From: Tetraselmis striata | Lineage: Eukaryota > Chlorophyta > Chlorodendrophyceae > Chlorodendrales > Chlorodendraceae | Direction: 5' to 3' | Length of the DNA stretch: 64,000 nucleotides | NCBI GenBank assembly: GCA_006384855.1 | Contig: VCJN01002649.1 | Coordinates: forward strand, 100,851-164,850 | In this document: positions 22,449 through 34,273 of the stretch, piece after piece | How the letters are laid out: each line of letters begins with the position of its first letter | Position numbering within the stretch: the stretch's first letter is position 1 | The notes under the pieces: model-generated | The model's database searches: none | Told to the model about the DNA's origin: nothing | What the model saw: only the letters and a program-made list of their open reading frames with translations | Translations under genes and position numbers: made by a program

Positions 22449-23793
22449 CACCCCTCCACATAAGTCCGGGTTTTGCATTTTCGATCGCAAAGCGCATGCG
22501 TGGGCGAGGATAACGCCGGCTGCATGTGCATACATGCTAACTACAGCGGGAATAGTTCGGGCGAACGCCTATTGTGCGCTTTATACCCACCCGCGCGACA
22601 ACACGACCATTTGTGGGCGCCCTTTCAAAAACGCGAAATCATTGCATGGTGCGTTGGCGCCAGAAAGTTGTGGGTTGCGCCAACCGTCCAAACCTATGGA
22701 AAAAGTGGCACTCGTCGCACCAAACTCGGTGGATACGGCCCTTGGCATAAGTTGCACACACCGTGCGTGTAGGCCACTGAAAGCATGTCGCTATAGGCAC
22801 GACGTGACACCCCAACGTCAAGTTGGCCACTGTGGGGAGCAGTTTTGGGGTGAAAATGCTGCTGTTTCTGTGGCGAACGCACGTAGGAGAGGCGCTCGAT
22901 GGCCCCCTTGGCGTAGGGCAATGCTCTACTATGGCGGCGCGTGGTGGAATGCCAGTTGCACCGTTTCGTGGGCGGGGTGGCGCGGTAGGGGCGTGGATTT
23001 TGATTAATATGAAATTCCTTGAAAAATGCTGTGGAAAATGGCATTTTGGCTGGTAGATGTGTGTATCGCTAGGAGGTGGCACATGCCAAGTGTTGGTGGT
23101 CCGTGGTCATCCACATACATAACGCTCTCGCGCAACTGAGTATGGGGCTTAGACACGCACTTGGCGCAAAGCCACGCGCCCGATATGGGTGGGCACATGA
23201 GGCAGTGAGGGGCAACTTGGATGATCATCTTTGGGGATTTTTTCCGGAGACCCAAAAAATCGATTTTGTGATTATGGAAGAGTGTTCCCGACGCGGAATT
23301 GAACGAGGAATCGCGTGATATTTTTAAAGAGTTTTTCTGAGCAAATCCTGAGAAGTTATAGCGTTTTGAAGCCAAGGGGGTGTTGCTGCGCGTGGCCGAC
23401 ACTGATGCCATGCCAGTATCGCAACGCGACATGCACTGGCCGCCGCCCACACGGCTGCACCCCAACCAAATGCACCCGAGCCCCTCGCCAATGTGTTTCC
23501 TCACGCGTTCATGGCCATCCCGCCGGTTGGTTGTCTATTCACGCGCGTCGGCGTGTGCGTGATACTGCCCCCGGTTTTGGTGCAGTTGCAGGCGACGCCC
23601 ATCCACGCACCAAGTGCAGCGTGATTCCCTAGTCAACGGTCGTTAAGCTTCGGTTTGAGCCACTCGTCATGCAGGTTTTATAACGCCCTCTGAGATTCCA
23701 GGGTTTCATCTCATATACCCTACGTTCAGGTACCCTAGACTTGTGAAGTCTTGAGACTGCCGAAAAGGGACCCCAAACTTATGTGGAGGGGTG
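22449..23793. mobile_element. TIR DNA element, 1345 bp, left copy
   Basis: Left end ACACCCCTCCACATAAGT and right end ACTTATGTGGAGGGGTGT are perfect 18-bp inverted repeats (counting one base beyond each stated limit). It holds several ORFs of 147-166 aa on both strands; none resembles a transposase, and their presence in both copies only reflects recent duplication. It is probably non-autonomous. Confidence 0.8.
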
Positions 23794-23969
23794 TGTTGGC
23801 CATATGTCATTCGGCCATATACGGCCGACGCGGCATGTTTGAATCACCCCAATGCTCCTACTGGCTGCATATGCCCATGACGCATCCACATGCGAGCCAC
23901 GGGCTCGAAAGGGCTCACTGTCCCAAGACGCCTTATTGCGACCTCGTCGAGCGCGCTTGGTGCGGCGCA

Positions 23970-25314
23970 CACCCCTCCACATAAGTCCGGGTTTTGCATT
24001 TTCGATCGCAAAGCGCATGCATGGGCGAGGATAACGCCGGCTGCATGTGCATACATGCTAACTACAGCGGGAATAGTTCGGGCGAACGCCTATTGTGCGC
24101 TTTATACCCACCCGCGCGACAACACGACCATTTGTGGGCGCCCTTTCAAAAACGCGAAATCATTGCATGGTGCGTTGGCGCCAGAAAGTTGTGGGTTGCG
24201 CCAACCGTCCAAACCTATGGAAAAAGTGGCACTCGTCGCACCAAACTCGGTGGATACGGCCCTTGGCATAAGTTGCACACACCGTGCGTGTAGGCCACTG
24301 AAAGCATGTCGCTATAGGCACGACGTGACACCCCAACGTCAAGTTGGCCACTGTGGGGAGCAGTTTTGGGGTGAAAATGCTGCTGTTTCTGTGGCGAACG
24401 CACGTAGGAGAGGCGCTCGATGGCCCCCTTGGCGTAGGGCAATGCTCTACTATGGGGGCGCGTGGTGGAATGCCAGTTGCACCGTTTCGTGGGCGGGGTG
24501 GCGCGGTAGGGGCGTGGATTTTGATTAATATGAAATTCCTTGAAAAATGCTGTGGAAAATGGCATTTTGGCTGGTAGATGTGTGTATCGCTAGGAGGTGG
24601 CACATGCCAAGTGTTGGTGGTCCGTGGTCATCCACATACATAACGCTCTCGCGCAACTGAGTATGGGGCTTAGACACGCACTTGGCGCAAAGCCACGCGC
24701 CCGATATGGGTGGGCACATGAGGCAGTGAGGGGCAACTTGGATGATCATCTTTGGGGATTTTTTCCGGAGACCCAAAAAATCGATTTTGTGATTATGGAA
24801 GAGTGTTCCCGACGCGGAATTGAACGAGGAATCGCGTGATATTTTTAAAGAGTTTTTCTGAGCAAATCCTGAGAAGTTATAGCGTTTTGAAGCCAAGGGG
24901 GTGTTGCTGCGCGTGGCCGACACTGATGCCATGCCAGTATCGCAACGCGACATGCACTGGCCGCCGCCCACACGGCTGCACCCCAACCAAATGCACCCGA
25001 GCCCCTCGCCAATGTGTTTCCTCACGCGTTCATGGCCATCCCGCCGGTTGGTTGTCTATTCACGCGCGTCGGCGTGTGCGTGATACTGCCCCCGGTTTTG
25101 GTGCAGTTGCAGGCGACGCCCATCCACGCACCAAGTGCAGCGTGATTCCCTAGTCAACGGTCGTTAAGCTTCGGTTTGAGCCACTCGTCATGCAGGTTTT
25201 ATAACGCCCTCTGAGATTCCAGGGTTTCATCTCATATACCCTACGTTCAGGTACCCTAGACTTGTGAAGTCTTGAGACTGCCGAAAAGGGACCCCAAACT
25301 TATGTGGAGGGGTG
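23970..25314. mobile_element. TIR DNA element, 1345 bp, right copy
   Basis: Same orientation and length as the left copy. By eye I find only two differences (GCATGCGTGG/GCATGCATGG near 22503 and 24024; ATGGCGGC/ATGGGGGC near 22933 and 24454), so the two are very recently related. Confidence 0.85.
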
Positions 25315-25316
25315 TA

Positions 25317-25815
25317 CTAAGGATTATCGATATGGGAACATGAAGCTCTACTCCAAATCTCTGTGGAGACCAAAAGCCCCGCCCGTAGGGAGCCGGACCA
25401 AATTCGAAACATTGATCGCCTGTTTAGCGCCCCCAGGTCGATGCTATCGGCGCAACCACCAGCCCGCCACTCAGCATCGAGCCATCTATAATGTGTAATA
25501 TTTGACCATGGCAGAGTGGGAAGGTGGCCGCTGGGAGGTGGCCCACTGCACCCGCAGCAGGGATTGTGACGGGGACGGGGGCGAGGCGGGGGTCTGTTAC
25601 GATACGGTAAAATCCAAACGACACTACCGTACCGGTACCGGGTACGGATCGAATCAGGCGCACTTCCGTCCCTGGCTGCGCTCGTAGCGCACATCGTAGT
25701 AGCTATCGGCTTATGTATTATGCTATAGTCACTAAGGATTAAGTAACGCCGCGCGAGCTCGTTTCGCGCGCACTGATGCAGCAGGGCAGGCAGCATATCC
25801 CCGTATGTTCTCGAA
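25317..25815. repeat. Dispersed repeat family A, copy II, right part
   Basis: It matches 2530-2947 and 6091-6245. At 25641-25657 it reads GGTACGGATCGAATCAG, the uninterrupted form of the site into which the gag-YR element inserted in copy I. Similarity ends near the GGGCAGGCAGCATATCCCCG block. Confidence 0.7.
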
Positions 25816-27029
25816 AAATTAATGCCCCTCATACTGTTGCCCCTGCAGCGGTCTCCAAAACCACGGGTACTGCGACGGGTACTGCTATGATGACGCCGCG
25901 CCGTCTACCGCACGCGCACTCGCCAAAAAAGGTTTACATACTGCTCACATGCCAAGCTGTACAGCTCTGCGGCACTCCGCACTAGCAATTATTGTGGGAA
26001 AGGGCGCGAAAGCGACCGCAACATGTGCTTGTATATTATATATTTGTGTGTGTGTCCCCGCACCGACTCCGCCCGCGACGACACGGCGGAATGTCGCAGC
26101 AGCCGGAGGTGGACAGCAACGGGAGAAGTGCGACGGGCTCAGGCCCGTAGCGCACCTTCTTGTTGCCAGTCGGACAAGCAGACGGGGCATGAGGGACAGA
26201 ACATCTGAGTCTCGCTTGCCGACGCTGCGCTGACCGGCACATTCGGCTGCGCCGGCGGTGCTGCAGCATAGTTCTCATCAGCACGATCCGCCGGCGCAGT
26301 CGACGATTGCACATGTGCGGCGGGCTCAAGTCCACATGCTTGACCGCTGCTCGGCACTTGAGTATGCTGGGACGCTCACCAAGCCGTGCATGGTGCCGTG
26401 GTCACAGTCAGAAGGCCGCCGGGGGTGACATCGCGTCCGGCGACGGAGCGACGGGTTGCTGCCGTCTGCCCGGCCTTCATTCGGGCCTTTAGACCGGTAA
26501 TTGGCATGGCGAATGTGACTGAAGACCATGGCATGACAATAGCTGCCGGCGGGGCCGCGGTGGGGGGGGGGGGGGGGGGAGGGGGGCTGAGAGAGGAGTA
26601 TTTGCTGGTGCCTCGCGAGGCATTGAATGAGGCCGCGCGGCGATGGGAAAGATGTTTTATATAGGCGGTGGACCGGCCGTCTTGCAGCCGCCGCCCGCCC
26701 GCTGCAGCGACAGCTAACCAGCATATGTTGCGGAGGAAGCTAGTGTAACAACTATGACGCCCTTGTGGAGTTCGGGCAAAACTCACAGCGCCGGGGCGTC
26801 ACGTATGCCGAAAGGACGGCAGGTTGGCAAGCACATCATGAAACCAGTCAGGCGGGTGACGCAATGCTCGTATGCAATACAGCATAAGGATCCGGCATAT
26901 GATGATAACCTGGCCATTATAAAATCAATGGTACCAAATCCGCACCGCATATATAACACCCGCTATAGCAATGTACCGCAAAGTACATGTGTCGGCACAA
27001 TTAAACGCGAGGATCGTCTCATATATACG

Positions 27030-27200
27030 TGAGTTCGCGAAACGAAAGAGGATGGTCGGAAGCTGTAGCTGTAATTACACAATATGTGCTCCCTACGATG
27101 GTTAAAGACGACATGCCCTAAGAACAACTCAGCCTTAACGGCGGATGAGAGCAACAAACCAGCAATCAATTTTAAATTTCAATTTCCCGATGGCTTTAAT
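27030..27200. repeat. Family C repeat, copy 2
   Basis: AGAGGATGGTCGGAAG, CTCCCTACGATGGTTAAAGA and the trailing AAATTTCAATTTCCCGATGG match 13740-13920 in the same orientation. Confidence 0.55.
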
Positions 27201-29040
27201 ATTATACTGCATTTGTATGGTTAGTGCTTGCGCGCAACCGGCTGCGTGCCAAGCCACTATCTGTAGATATAAAGGTGTGTACGCCCCGGTACAATACATA
27301 ACAATCTTCGTCCAACCTAGCTTGCCGAAGCTTTTTCCTTGTTTGAGCTATAAACCCCATTTTGCCTAAGCTTACACTGGTTTCGGAGCGGAGCGGGTTA
27401 GATGTCCCCGCCGCGCTTCCATCGTGTACGGATGCATGTTGGCACTCCGCCGCTCCACCGCCCCCGATGCTAGTGGGAATGAAGTGGCAAGGGCGACAAC
27501 GTGAAGATCGACGCCAAGCTGCAGCATGTTGCCCGTGTCATCCATGCCCAACCGGTTGCAAACAAGACCCGCGTCCCGACCACGGACATCATCAACGCCT
27601 CCCGCTTCCTCAGCGACCGCCGTGACTTTTGTCGGTTGATCGCCTGCTACTTTAGAGGCCTCAAGAAGCTAGCCAGCCTCCGACATCTTATGGAACCGCC
27701 CTGCCTTGTAGGCATGATGGATCCTCCGTCAACCGCCCCCCCCCCCCTCTGGATTCGGACGCAGCCCACTAGCCTCCGCTCCCGTAATTGGCATGGCCTA
27801 CCGTGGCCTATTGGCTTACAAAGCCCGATGCCTCGCGACGTCGCACATGGAGTCCACATCGCCACCGTCTTCGCCAAGATCAGCGACTTCGATACCAAGC
27901 TCGTCGTGCACGGGCCGCAAATCACTCGAGTAATGTGGATACCCGAAAACGTGATCCATATACGAAAACCGTCGTTTACGTCATATGGAAATGCTATATT
28001 TTCTTGAATATTTATTCGAGGATTTTGCACCGGGACCGGTCCCTACTTCAATCTACCCTAACCAATCTATCCCATGGTAGTCTAGTACGAATGGCTTTTT
28101 GTCGCTTAATGTTTATCTCTATACATACACATGTACACACATACGCTCGGAGAGCTCTCTCGCACCGCTTCCATAAACGTAAGGCGGGGGTCGCGCAGCA
28201 GTTGGCATCCCACGCATCCTCACACTGAATCATCGTATGTAATAACGCGGCCACCGACGATACCGCCCGTTGTCCCGTCGACTCGGCCCGTTTAATCCCC
28301 CCGCCGTTTCCCTCATCCCACGCACACATTTGCGGTTGTCGCAGGCAGCACGAGGTATACCGACACCTCAGGTCAATAGTTGCGTGGCGGCCGGATGCAT
28401 CGGGGTGCGATGAATTGTTAATTCCGTACCAATGGCGTCATCTAGCATGGGCATGGCTGGAGGGGTACTACTGATGAAAACTGTTACGAAATAACATCCA
28501 GAATATAAAACGCTCTCATTTATCGCCAACGGCAATGCAAGCGCCTACTTGTTCATCTCTCATCGGGGATGGAGAGGTCGCGCGCGCCCGGAGGCCCGAC
28601 ATGGGATACGCGCGTCTTCTAGTTGTCGCGTGCTCCGACTCAAGCTCCACCATGCATGGTATCATCATGTCTACCACCCCCAAATCATCCTCACTCGCCG
28701 GGCAACGCCATCAAGCTTGCTCGGCCCCTGCGGCGCACGTTCGATCAGCTGCGAAAGCACCTCCGTGACATAAATTGTCGGCGTCATCATCCAAGCATGC
28801 CTGCCCTATTTGGCACATGCCGCCATTGACGCTACCAGACGCCGTGCCAAGCAACGACCCTATCGACTCCGCCTACGCTACCATCCGCCGCCATGCGCAC
28901 TACCTCGAGGCGATCGACATCGAATTCGCCCAAGCCGCAACCGGGAAGCGCGAGCCTGGCGGCCGCGCTTGGTGCCGATCCGCCGCACACAACCGCCCGG
29001 GTGCCGGTCCATCGATCTCCCCTCCCGTCGCCCATATCAA

Positions 29041-29060
29041 CACTCACTCACTCACACACA

Positions 29061-29093
<33 letters not shown>
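29041..29093. repeat. (CA)n microsatellite
   Basis: CACTCACTCACTCACACAC followed by a pure CA run; ORFs through it read His-Thr repeats. Confidence 0.95.
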
Positions 29094-29095
<2 letters not shown>

Positions 29096-30172
29096 CGCCG
29101 ATTCCCGCTACCACACATGCCGACCCGTCAACACCCAGTGGAGCCTCGGGTCATAATTGACCCGTATAACGGCAAATGCGATGGTTGTGGCCGCATGTAC
29201 CACTCTCATGAAATGCTCGTCGACAAATGCTCGTCGGGCCTGGCGGCAACGCCTAGTGCCTTAAAGTTTTTTGCGGTACCGGTACGTTACGTACCACACG
29301 TACCACATTGCACATACACGTACCACATTGCTGGATACCGGGGTGCGCAGAGACTCCGGAAGTCGAAAGAGTTAGAGTAGTAATCATCAGTCGCGAGTAC
29401 TTAAGCGGCTTCGCCTATCGCGCCAAAGCGGCCCCGCATATCGCCATTTTTACAGTTAGGGATACATCCGCCCGCCGGATTGCCATTTTGACTTCGCCGG
29501 ACCAGTGAATCGAGCAAAACCCACCGCCGCCAGAGCGATCGGGTGCGGCGGGTATAGCCATGCGCGTTGACTATCTACTGCGTGCGGGCGACGCGAGTTG
29601 CTGTCCCATGCGCGGCGTTTAGGCGGCATTGGAAGCTGATACGCCATTTCGGCAGCCCGGCATGGGGGCACCGATACGCATCGGTATGCCGCGGATTTCC
29701 AAAATACAAATACTCAGCCTTCAGATACGCTTCCGGCCGGGTTGTGGTCAATCAAAGAGGGCCGCGAGCCCTACCTAGCCGTTCCTGGTGCTTCCAATAG
29801 ACGTAGGAATCTTGGGAACGCGCGCTACGGAGGCTGGAGGGGGATGGGTAGGGCGCGTGACGGCGGTGCTAGGGGGATCCGGTCTAACGTGTAGCTAGCC
29901 GCAGCTGGCGAGACCAATCTCGCCGCCGTCCCACTTTACCTAGTACTTGCCGTGCTCACCGACGCAGTAACCGTACCTACTCCCTGCCTCTGTATGCGGC
30001 GTTGGCCGTCCTTCAGCTCCTTTCGGGGGCCGCGACGGGAAAAGACCCGAGAGCCGATGATGATGCGGCCGGCTGGGCCTACATTGGGCTCGACGCGGGG
30101 TGGCGGCGACATGGGGTTGTAGAGGCGGCCATCGACGGGTATTTCTGGAATTTTAAGGTATAAGGCCGTTAA

Positions 30173-31016
30173 GGCATGTATGACACGGGACGGGCTCTAC
30201 CGGTAGACCGCTCTACCGCCGTAATTTCTACACGCACTGCGCGCCACGTCGCAAAAAGTGCAATTCGGCCGTGGAGCGGTCACCCCTAGAGCGGTAGACC
30301 GGTCTAGCATTTCGGCGGTAGGGTGGCATCGGTAGCTACCGCTGCCACCCCCCGCTCTACCGCTCTACCGCTCTACCGCTCTATTTTGAACGCGGCACCC
30401 TGTCGCTGGCGAATCCACCTTCATCGCGCTACCCCTCGCCCGCCGCTCTCTGTAGTCCCACCGATACTTCGCGCGGGCGGTACACGGATCCGACGCCTCA
30501 CGGCCATGGCTGCGCGCCCGGAATCCCCCCGCTAGGAGCCACGGGCGGCCGGTCAAGCGGCCAGTCAAGGTGTGGATCCTTTCGGTAGCCGTGGGCGCCG
30601 GGCGCCATGCCGTTGTCCCAGCGGCACGTCTCGCTCGCCATCCGGTGCGCCCAGCGGGGCGCTGCCTCCTAGCGGGTTTCGACCGGAAGGGCATCGCCCC
30701 GCTGGCCTCGCTGACCCGTGTCCATCTGGATCTCATGTCGCGGCGGACAGCGGTCAACCGACTTGAGCCCAGGAGACCGAGCAGCAAGTGCGGCTGGTCC
30801 TGCGATGCTCGGTAAGGCGGTAGCGGCTAGTTTGACCGGTAGAGCTGTTTCCGTGTCATACCGTTCTGAGGGCTCAAAAAGGAACTGAAAAAGTGAAAAT
30901 ACTACATGGTGATTGGCTAGTCGCCATTTGCTTTTTGCAACGTGGTGCGCTGTGCGTGTAGAAATTACGGCGGTAGAGCGGTCTACCGGTAGAGCATGTC
31001 CCGTGTCATACAGGCC
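30173..31016. mobile_element. PIF/Harbinger-type non-autonomous element (844 bp, about 85-bp TIRs)
   Basis: Left end GGCATGTATGACACGGGAC and the reverse complement of the right end GGCCTGTATGACACGGGAC continue as inverted repeats for about 85 bp with roughly seven mismatches, through CTCTACCGGTAGACCGCTCT and GCCGTAATTTCTACACGCAC. A TAA triplet flanks each side (30170-30172 and 31017-31019), the 3-bp duplication expected of PIF/Harbinger elements. The left subterminal part has tandem CCGCTCTA units (30353-30383). The interior ORFs show no transposase motif. Confidence 0.8.
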
Positions 31017-31787
31017 TAAGTAGTGTTCGTAACCGGTCAGACCTGGGTCGGTCGCCCGCTGGGTGCTCCCAATGGGGGGCAGATTTCTGCGGTACCTGAA
31101 CGCGTACCGCTCGCGTAGGTGGTACCCGAGTACTTGTCCCGCGAAAAACATCAAGGCACCTACCATCGCTGCAGCAGGGTGCCCGCGTCTTATGCAGCAA
31201 TATTCCTTATTATTGTACGCTTCCTGCAGGTAGACTAAATGAATGGCTTGTAAAATAAAGCATCGTCGTACGTCATACTACATATTTTACAGGAAAGATA
31301 GTCGCTAGTACCTCGTACAGCAACCTACTACGGCGGGTACTTCGTACAGCATCTGGGCAACGTGTAATAAATCGCGGTCTCGGGGAATAATTTTGCAGCC
31401 GCTGAGGGTGCAAATTTACTGCTGCCCCGCACGAGCGGTTTGCTCCGGAGTGTGACAGCCGCCCGGTGCCCGGTCAGTTTCAAATTTACGCGGCAAATTA
31501 TACCTTGTCGGAATATCGTATGTGATTTACGGTGTCAAATGAATACCATCGCCGCGCGAACAATGGACGACGACGAAATCATCGAGCAGCCGCCTGGGGC
31601 ATGGCTACACAGCAAACGTAGCGACTAACGTACCCGTACTGGTGTGAATTGCAGAAAGGACAGTAACAAATCCACCTACTGCTACAAGTAGTACTAAAAG
31701 ATCAACACAGCAAGCCGCCCAATAAAAGCGGCCTGCATCCCGCATCACGCGGGATGGATGAGTGATGCGCACTGGTACACCCGTACT
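31017..31787. other. Old repeat sequence, no gene
   Basis: Fragments match 15125-15300 and 15720-15890 (GCAGGGTGCCCGCGTCTTAT; GTGTGAATTGCAGAAAGGAC, then AACAAATCCACC), so this is a diverged relative of the family X neighbourhood. Confidence 0.4.
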
Positions 31788-31999
31788 TGTGAGGGAATGT
31801 GCGCTGGTGGTGGCTACTCCGCTATGGTGGTGGTAGAATATGATCTGATTACATGCCGACACGCGCCGTGCCTGATATATCAGGCGACGCGATGTGGCCG
31901 ACAGGGCGCGGGCGCAGCCCGTCATCTGACGGGCGCGCGCTACGCGCCTATTGTGCTATGGTGATTAGGGCTAGTGAGGGGATAGGATATATCCTCACA
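31788..31999. repeat. Structured 212-bp repeat module, copy 1
   Basis: It begins TGTGAGGGAATGTGCGC and ends GATATATCCTCACA, so TGTGAGG is inverted at the ends. The interior contains palindromes CTGATATATCAG and GCCCGTCATCTGACGGGC. It is nearly identical to 32550-32761. Confidence 0.8.
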
Positions 32000-32549
32000 T
32001 TCCACCCCGCTCTGATGAATCTGAGTCATCGGATTCACTGTGGAAACCGTTGCGGGTGGCTCGCCTTGGCAGCAATGTATGCTGGCGAGGTCGAGATATT
32101 TTTGAAACGTTCAATCAGCATAAAATGCGGCATGGGCGGTGAATACCGCATCGTTTCATAGGGCATCCAATCATCTCCGGTTGCCGGGAAATTGTGAAAC
32201 CTTACTTTAAATTGATTTTTCAGCGGGGTATTTGCCGACACCCGCAGTTGCCACACGACAAGCGCGAGCATTATGTGTGAAGCGCTCCGAGTGAGAAGGT
32301 AGCACAAAGGGTGAAAGATATATTGTATGCATCCGCTTCAAGACAAGGCGGAGTTATGATAAGCTCGACTCAGTGGTCGAGAAGGTTCCGATGTATAGTG
32401 CTTCCTCTTGGCAGGGTGGCTTTCGGAAAAGCCCGTTATAGTCTTCTGGCGGGGTAATTGCCTACGCCCGCCGTGGCTACGCTACAGGCGCGTATGGTAT
32501 GGTTGATGAAAGGTCGCGAGGGAGCGATCGAGTAGGTAGAAGCACCAAA

Positions 32550-32761
32550 TGTGAGGGAATGTGCGCTGGTGGTGGCTACTCCGCTATGGTGGTGGTAGAA
32601 TATGATCTGATTACATGCCGACACGCGCCGTGCCTGATATATCAGACGACGCGATGTGGCCGACAGGGCGCGGGCGCAGCCCGTCATCTGACGGGCGCGC
32701 GCTACGCGCCTATTGTGCTATGGTGATTAGGGCTAGTGAGGGTATAGGATATATCCTCACA
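32550..32761. repeat. Structured 212-bp repeat module, copy 2
   Basis: Only two differences from copy 1 were found by eye (TATCAGGCG/TATCAGACG and TGAGGGGATAG/TGAGGGTATAG). The flanks of the two copies are unrelated, so this is a transposed or gene-converted module, not a long duplication. The 550 bp between the copies hold no recognisable gene. Confidence 0.8.
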
Positions 32762-32891
32762 GTACTGGTATATCATACACAGCAAACAAAACGTACACAG
32801 ACGTATTAGCCCAGCGCAGCGTAGGCATATTTGGCCGAGCGGCGCGCCAACTATTTCTGTACCCGGGTAGCGACCAGGGTTGCCCGAACGG

Positions 32892-32916
32892 CCCCCCCCC
32901 CCCCCCCCCCCCCCCC
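32892..32916. repeat. Poly-C tract (25 bp)
   Basis: Uninterrupted C run. Confidence 0.95.
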
Positions 32917-33122
32917 ATATCCCCCCCAAAGGCTTGTATATTGTGTGGGCATATTAGCGCCTATTCAGTCACTACTACCTAGCGGCAAGCATGACAACAC
33001 ATGGACCTCCGAAGACATGCATATGGAGTGATAAATATATATACAGATACGTGTGCACATGCCGTTAGTTCCGCTCACTGAGCAAGATGTGGTCGGCGAG
33101 CCGGCGCGCCTTTGCGCCCCAT

Positions 33123-33148
33123 CCCCCCCCCCCCCCCCCCCCCCCCCC
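33123..33148. repeat. Poly-C tract (26 bp) followed by poly-A
   Basis: C26 then A8, about 230 bp from the second poly-C run at 32892. Confidence 0.95.
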
Positions 33149-33300
33149 AAAAAAAAGAGACAGTGCCCAATAAATTACTCAGTGCGGGTTAAAAAATTGC
33201 TGCATAACTTTGATGAAAAACCCCCGACCCTCCCGCCTTTGCAGATTACGAGTGTCTTGATGTCTTGTTTACGATTCCGTGGCTGCGTTGTCGTCCAGCA

Positions 33301-34240
33301 GTGACTGCACATACTCCCCACAGTTGATAAGGGCTTCCACGGTGCTGCTCGCCTCACTGTCCGCAGTGACCTCAGCAGCAGAGGCGGAGTCCAGTAGCGC
33401 GGCAGCCTCATGGACCTCGCTCTGAATCTTGATACCCGGCTTGAAAGAGAGCCTGTAACATTCTTTGCCAAAGGTGTACGAGAGAGCAGCGTCCACCTGT
33501 GCACCCATGTATACATTCTTGTGTATTAATACTTGAGTGGCCATATTCTCCACCGCACCCATCTTATTCCGCAAGCTTTGCGTGACTAGGCCAGCGAGAG
33601 AGCACGCACGCTCGCACTATATCTGACTAGCAGGGATCGCAAGCAACATACGTGCCAATTCCGAAACAACCGGGTACTTGGTGGCGTTCTCACGCCACCA
33701 ACCTAGCACGTCACACGGCTCATCCAAAGAGGACGCGGTGGTATCCTCGCAGAAGGCTATCATCTCAATGTCTATCTGGGATGCAAATAGCTGCGTAGTC
33801 TCCTCATATGTGTCACCGTCATCATCAGGGGCACCGTCACCACTAGCCTCATCATCACTATCGAGGTGACTCAAGGCAACGCGGCGCTTGGTGGGGGCGG
33901 CTTCGGCACGCATCTGAGTGGATGCATTCTTCACTCACTCCATGTGCAGCTTCAGCTCCAGCAGTGTTGGCAACAACGCCTCCGACTTGTATCGCCTCAT
34001 GAGCGCCTTGCTGCTGCTGCGGCGCCGTTGCGGCGCCGCGCTCTCCCTTCCTCGTCACGGGCAGCTAGCACAAAAATGCCCCCAAGACCGAAGCGGGGGT
34101 CCACCAGCGTTGCTAGTATCTCATGCATGTTGTTGGCAGCGGCGGCATGCTCTCTTCGTTGCCGGCGGCATGCATGTGGACTTCGGCCTCTGCAACGCCG
34201 GCGTAATGTTCGGCGGCCTTCGAGGCAACCTGCGCGGCTT
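33301..34240 (-). pseudogene. hAT-family transposase relic (C-terminal half)
   Basis: On the minus strand the pieces read LATLVDPRFGLGGIF (34130-34080), RRYKSEALLPTLLELKLHME with a stop, an acidic DSDDEASGDGAPDDDGD linker, and then the hAT dimerisation signature LGWWRENATKYPVVSELARM, AIPASQI, a TAG at 33617, CERACSLAGL and LRNKMGAVENMATQVLIHKN (to about 33520). The rest runs open to 33301. Relative to hAT proteins this is the region around the last catalytic acidic residue and the C-terminal dimerisation domain. One frameshift and two stops make it inactive. No TIRs were fixed. A 19-bp poly-G run (34255-34273) lies just upstream. Confidence 0.75.
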
Positions 34241-34273
34241 CCATAGTCAACTTTGGGGGGGGGGGGGGGGGGG

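Larger units (their letters stand above)
22449..25314. mobile_element. Composite of two near-identical 1345-bp TIR elements, TA flanks
   Basis: Two copies of one TIR element (22449-23793 and 23970-25314) enclose a 176-bp spacer. The outer flanks are TA on both sides (22447-22448 and 25315-25316), while the inner flanks are TG and CA. That pattern fits mobilisation of the whole block as one unit with a TA target duplication. Copy I of family A shows no insertion at the matching place (about 2480-2520), so it serves as an empty site. The repeat resumes right after the block (GATTATCGATATGGGAACAT, then CTGTGGAGACC). Confidence 0.75.
25816..30172. other. Degenerate repeat region, no secure gene
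   Basis: Coding-like fragments can be seen but not named. Examples are a minus-strand CPSCPVCLSDWQQEGALRA near 26150-26215, a plus-strand ORF at 27501-28007 beginning MKIDAKLQHVARVIHAQPVA, and a plus-strand piece near 29150 with CDGCGRMYHSHEMLVDKC. They sit among frame breaks, a poly-G run (26562-26579), a (CA)n tract (29041-29093) and the family C block (27030-27200). The most economical reading is an old, shattered transposon, perhaps related to 11600-13900. From 29400 to 30172 nothing is recognisable. Confidence 0.35.

Noticed and set aside
23004..23504. 166-aa minus-strand ORF (and 147-, 157-aa ORFs) repeated identically in both 1345-bp TIR elements
   Set aside because: Identity only reflects the very recent duplication; overlapping ORFs exist on both strands, none has transposase motifs, and composition alone can keep such frames open.
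31788..32761. TSD for the 212-bp module
   Set aside because: Flanks compared at several offsets gave no convincing duplication for either copy.
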